Assembly: GCA_964537875.1 (NCBI GenBank)
Contig: CAZIDN010000118.1
Coordinates: forward strand, 1-8,316
Length of the DNA stretch: 8,316 nt
Source of the DNA: JAPKZH01 sp964537875
GTDB lineage: Bacteria > Acidobacteriota > Aminicenantia > Aminicenantales > UBA4085
Direction: 5' to 3'
Shown: positions 6,253 to 8,316 of the stretch, piece by piece
Layout of the letters: each line of letters opens with the position of its first letter
Position numbering within the stretch: the stretch's first letter is position 1
Notes under the pieces: generated by a model
What the model saw: only the letters and a program-made list of their open reading frames with translations
The model's database searches: none
What the model was told of the DNA's origin: nothing
Program-made: the position numbers and the translations under genes

Positions 6253-6260
6253 TTCTAACC

Positions 6261-6554
6261 CTAGTATAAATAATTTGAAATAAGGAACTCACTCAACATA
6301 GAAGGCATTTGTGCTTCTACGGCTTTGTGTATAGGATGAGCAAGATAGTTTTTCAAGGCGGCTTCGCTGTCAAAATCGATAAATAGAGCTGCGCCATAGC
6401 GTGCTTTGCCTTCTACTTCTGAAGCTTGTCCCATGATAATATTTTTCGTTCCTGGTACTTGCGCTAGTGTTTCAGCAGCCTTTTTGGCAAATTCATCTCT
6501 CTCGCGTTGCCCGACCTCAACCTTGAAATTGACCATGACGATATGCCTTAACAT
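6261..6554 (-). CDS. Dabb (stress-responsive dimeric alpha-beta barrel) family protein
   Basis: This 97-aa cytoplasmic protein has the usual length for a single Dabb domain. It opens with MLRHIVMVNFK, the first beta strand with the family's conserved His4. It then has a helix with AETLAQVPG, a strand NIIMGQ, a strand ARYGAALFIDF with SEAALKNYLAHPIHKAV (the Y..HP.H signature), and a final beta strand LSEFLISNYLY. A good AGGAGG-like site lies about seven bases before ATG 6554. Dabb proteins form dimeric ferredoxin-like barrels. Some are cyclases or monooxygenase-like enzymes, but most have no known substrate, and none can be assigned here. It is followed by its own terminator and lies 98 bases downstream of the kinase gene on the same strand, so it may be co-transcribed or have its own promoter. 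Confidence 0.88.
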   Translation of the reverse strand: MLRHIVMVNFKVEVGQRERDEFAKKAAETLAQVPGTKNIIMGQASEVEGKARYGAALFIDFDSEAALKNYLAHPIHKAVEAQMPSMLSEFLISNYLY

Positions 6555-6602
6555 TTTCCCCTCCTACAGTAAAACCAACATTCTTTTTAGTTCGACCTGA
6601 TT

Positions 6603-6623
6603 CTGTCCCTCCATCGGAGACAG
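6603..6623. repeat. Small inverted repeat between the kinase and Dabb genes
   Basis: CTGTC (6603-6607) and GACAG (6619-6623) enclose TCC/GGA around an ATC loop, leaving two unpaired C bases. There is no T-run, so it is a poor intrinsic terminator. The GGGACAG-AATC flavour resembles REP-like palindromes that associate with RAYT/IS200-type transposases in many bacteria. With a single copy in the window this stays a guess. Confidence 0.35.
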
Positions 6624-6652
6624 GATTTATGCTTAAGGCCCAAACTATCCAT

Positions 6653-8316
6653 TTATTCAATATCTATTTTCTTCATTTTTCTCATCAGGGCCTTGTACCT
6701 TTTATCCAGCCGAAATTCCTGAGGAAAAACCCCATGCGCTTTATTAGAGTAGACGGATAAAGCCAAAAAAGGCTCTTTCTGAGAACAAGCCTTTTCAAGG
6801 TGTTCAAAGGCTTGGTCATACATTTCAAGCCCGCTGTAGACCGCAGCCCTTTGGAGAGGCGAAATGTATCTCTCCTTGGATAGCTCATCCAGTTGACTGA
6901 GAATTTTCAAGGCCTCTTCTTTTTTTCCTAATCGACCATACGCACATCCGAGCCACCCTAAGGCAAAGGTCAAACCTAAGTTGACGGCGCTTTGAAGCTG
7001 TTCCAGCGCCTTTTCATCCACAACCTTAGGGAACATATAAATCCATCCCAACCATAAATGTGCAAGCGCTAAGTTTGGCTCCATCTCGATCGCCTTCTGC
7101 ATTTGTTTCTTCCCCTCATCGATATGGGTAAAGGAAACCTGTATTCCCGCGACAGCGTTTATGATAGGGGAGAGGGGTTCCATTTCCAACGCCATCTTAA
7201 GTTCCGTGTAGGCCTCTTCAAATCGACTCATTCCATTTAGAGAGCAACCATACCAAGCATGGGCATAGACATTGTTGGGATTGAGCGCAAGGCCGCGCTT
7301 AAGATTTTTTTCGGCAGCGGGCCAATCCCAATCAAACAGGAATTGATAATAGCCCAAGGACGTATAAGCTTCTCCAAACTGGTCGTCGATCTCCAAAGCC
7401 CTATCCAGGGCTTCCTTTGCCCTCAGGCGCGCCGTCTCCGGCGGCAGATAACTCCACAGCCCCATCATGATGAAGTGGTCGGCAATCCCGAGGTAAGGAA
7501 GGGAATATTTTGAGTCTTTTTCAATAGCTTCGTGATAGCACTCTATCGCTCTTTTCAGATCTCCTTCATTCCGCCTGTTCCAGAAATAGCGGCCTTTTAA
7601 AAAAAGATTATAGGCGTCTTTGTTCTCGGTATGGCGCTTTAAGACTTTCGTCTTTTCGCCCTTCAGTAGCTTCACCTTCAGCTTGTCGACAATCTCCAGA
7701 GATATTTCATCTTGGACGGCAAAGATATCATCCATGGCGCGGTCGTATTTCTCGGACCAGAGATGATAGCCATCAGCAACGCTCACAAGCTGGGCGGTGA
7801 TGCGCAGCCTCTCGCCCGCTTTCCGCACACTGCCTTCAAGGATGGCTTGGACATTCAACAACTTTCCAATCTCACGAATGTCAAGATCCTTTCCTTTAAA
7901 TGAAAAAGCCGAGGTGCGAGCAGCCACGCGCAGCTCATGAATGTGGCTCAGTGAATTGATGAGCTCTTCGCTCAGGCCGTCGCAGAAGTACTCGTTGTCC
8001 TTGTCCGCGCTCATGTTCGTGAACGGCAGCACGGCCAGCGACGGGATGCGCGGGGACTCCGCGACGCCGGGAACGGCCACCCGTCCGGACTCGCGCTCAC
8101 GCTTCAGCCGCGTCAGGTCGACCAGCAAATCCCTGGCCGACTGGTAGCGGACCTCGCGGTCCTTCTCGAGCGCCTTGTTGATGATCCGCTCCAACTCGCC
8201 AGGCACATCCGGATTGAGGCGCACGGGGGACGTCGGCGCCTGATGGAGGATGCTGTCGAACACCGCCACCGACGTGTCCCCCCGAAAGGGCAGGTTGCCC
8301 GTCACCATCTCGTAGA
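6653..8316 (-). CDS. Ser/Thr protein kinase with TolB/FlgO-like domain and TPR repeats, N-terminus outside window
   Basis: The frame stays open past ATG 8308 to the window edge (YEMVTGNLPFRG), so that ATG is internal. Counting from it, residues 1-70 are the end of a eukaryotic-like kinase domain: the YEMVTG..PF segment and the closing Arg-containing helix ALEKDREVRYQSARDLL. The ATP-binding, HRD and DFG motifs are off the edge. Residues 90-205 (SLAVLPFTNMS, then DGLSEELINSL, ILEGSVRK, AQLVSVADGYHLW) form a TolB/FlgO-like domain, often found joined to such kinases or to adenylate cyclases. Residues from about 232 to 540 are TPR units, with repeated A..Y...G...LGR-like helices and ALEI/LNPNN turns. 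I see no membrane segment between the kinase end and the TolB-like part. It probably phosphorylates proteins in a signalling route, with the TPRs binding partners. GC content falls strongly from the kinase end to the TPR part. Confidence 0.88.
   Translation of the reverse strand, partial: YEMVTGNLPFRGDTSVAVFDSILHQAPTSPVRLNPDVPGELERIINKALEKDREVRYQSARDLLVDLTRLKRERESGRVAVPGVAESPRIPSLAVLPFTNMSADKDNEYFCDGLSEELINSLSHIHELRVAARTSAFSFKGKDLDIREIGKLLNVQAILEGSVRKAGERLRITAQLVSVADGYHLWSEKYDRAMDDIFAVQDEISLEIVDKLKVKLLKGEKTKVLKRHTENKDAYNLFLKGRYFWNRRNEGDLKRAIECYHEAIEKDSKYSLPYLGIADHFIMMGLWSYLPPETARLRAKEALDRALEIDDQFGEAYTSLGYYQFLFDWDWPAAEKNLKRGLALNPNNVYAHAWYGCSLNGMSRFEEAYTELKMALEMEPLSPIINAVAGIQVSFTHIDEGKKQMQKAIEMEPNLALAHLWLGWIYMFPKVVDEKALEQLQSAVNLGLTFALGWLGCAYGRLGKKEEALKILSQLDELSKERYISPLQRAAVYSGLEMYDQAFEHLEKACSQKEPFLALSVYSNKAHGVFPQEFRLDKRYKALMRKMKKIDIE

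Noticed and set aside
6406..6600. 64-codon plus-strand frame across the Dabb gene
   Set aside because: Antisense shadow of the Dabb coding sequence, with no supporting signals.
1..8316. CRISPR array, tRNA, rRNA or riboswitch
   Set aside because: No regularly spaced repeats, cloverleaf-like sequence, rRNA core motif or recognisable aptamer was seen on either strand.

Overview
The window looks like a piece of a GC-rich bacterial chromosome of mixed composition. The best guess is Acidobacteriota or a similar lineage such as Aminicenantes. This rests on a Ser/Thr kinase fused to a TolB-like domain and TPRs, on a large heparinase-like secreted lyase beside a sulfatase-maturase-type radical SAM enzyme, and on general codon style. 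The lineage is an inference from gene style, since there is no rRNA or marker gene here.

Layout. (1) Bases 1-880 (+) hold a two-gene HEPN/MNT-type pair: a winged-helix + minimal nucleotidyltransferase protein cut by the left edge, overlapped by 71 nt by a HEPN-like protein. (2) Bases 897-2036 (+) hold a radical SAM/SPASM enzyme of the anaerobic sulfatase-maturating type, starting at TTG behind a clear GGAG. (3) Bases 2051-5966 hold a cassette: a signal-peptide-bearing heparinase II/III-like protein of 1171 aa (2222-5737), bracketed by two 74-bp direct repeats that differ at one base. The repeats are the 3' end of an IS91-family-like transposase gene plus a following hairpin. The right copy still carries the last ~67 codons of the transposase, starting in frame directly behind the lyase stop codon. 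(4) Bases 5967-6260 have no convincing gene and end in a strong hairpin terminator for the leftward gene. (5) Bases 6261-6554 (-) encode a Dabb (dimeric alpha-beta barrel) protein. (6) Bases 6653-8316 (-) encode the C-terminal part of a Ser/Thr protein kinase with a TolB/FlgO-like domain and TPR repeats; its catalytic core lies beyond the right edge.

How the parts may work together. The maturase and the lyase would fit degradation of a sulfated, uronic-acid-containing polysaccharide, but no sulfatase is in the window and an IS91-type end lies between the two genes. Their adjacency may therefore come from transposition rather than an old operon. The most noteworthy structure is the lyase cassette between two rolling-circle-element ends, which resembles one-ended (ISCR-like) cargo capture. 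The HEPN-like protein is also of interest because Tyr stands where canonical HEPN RNases have His. Nothing here proves a wholly new system.
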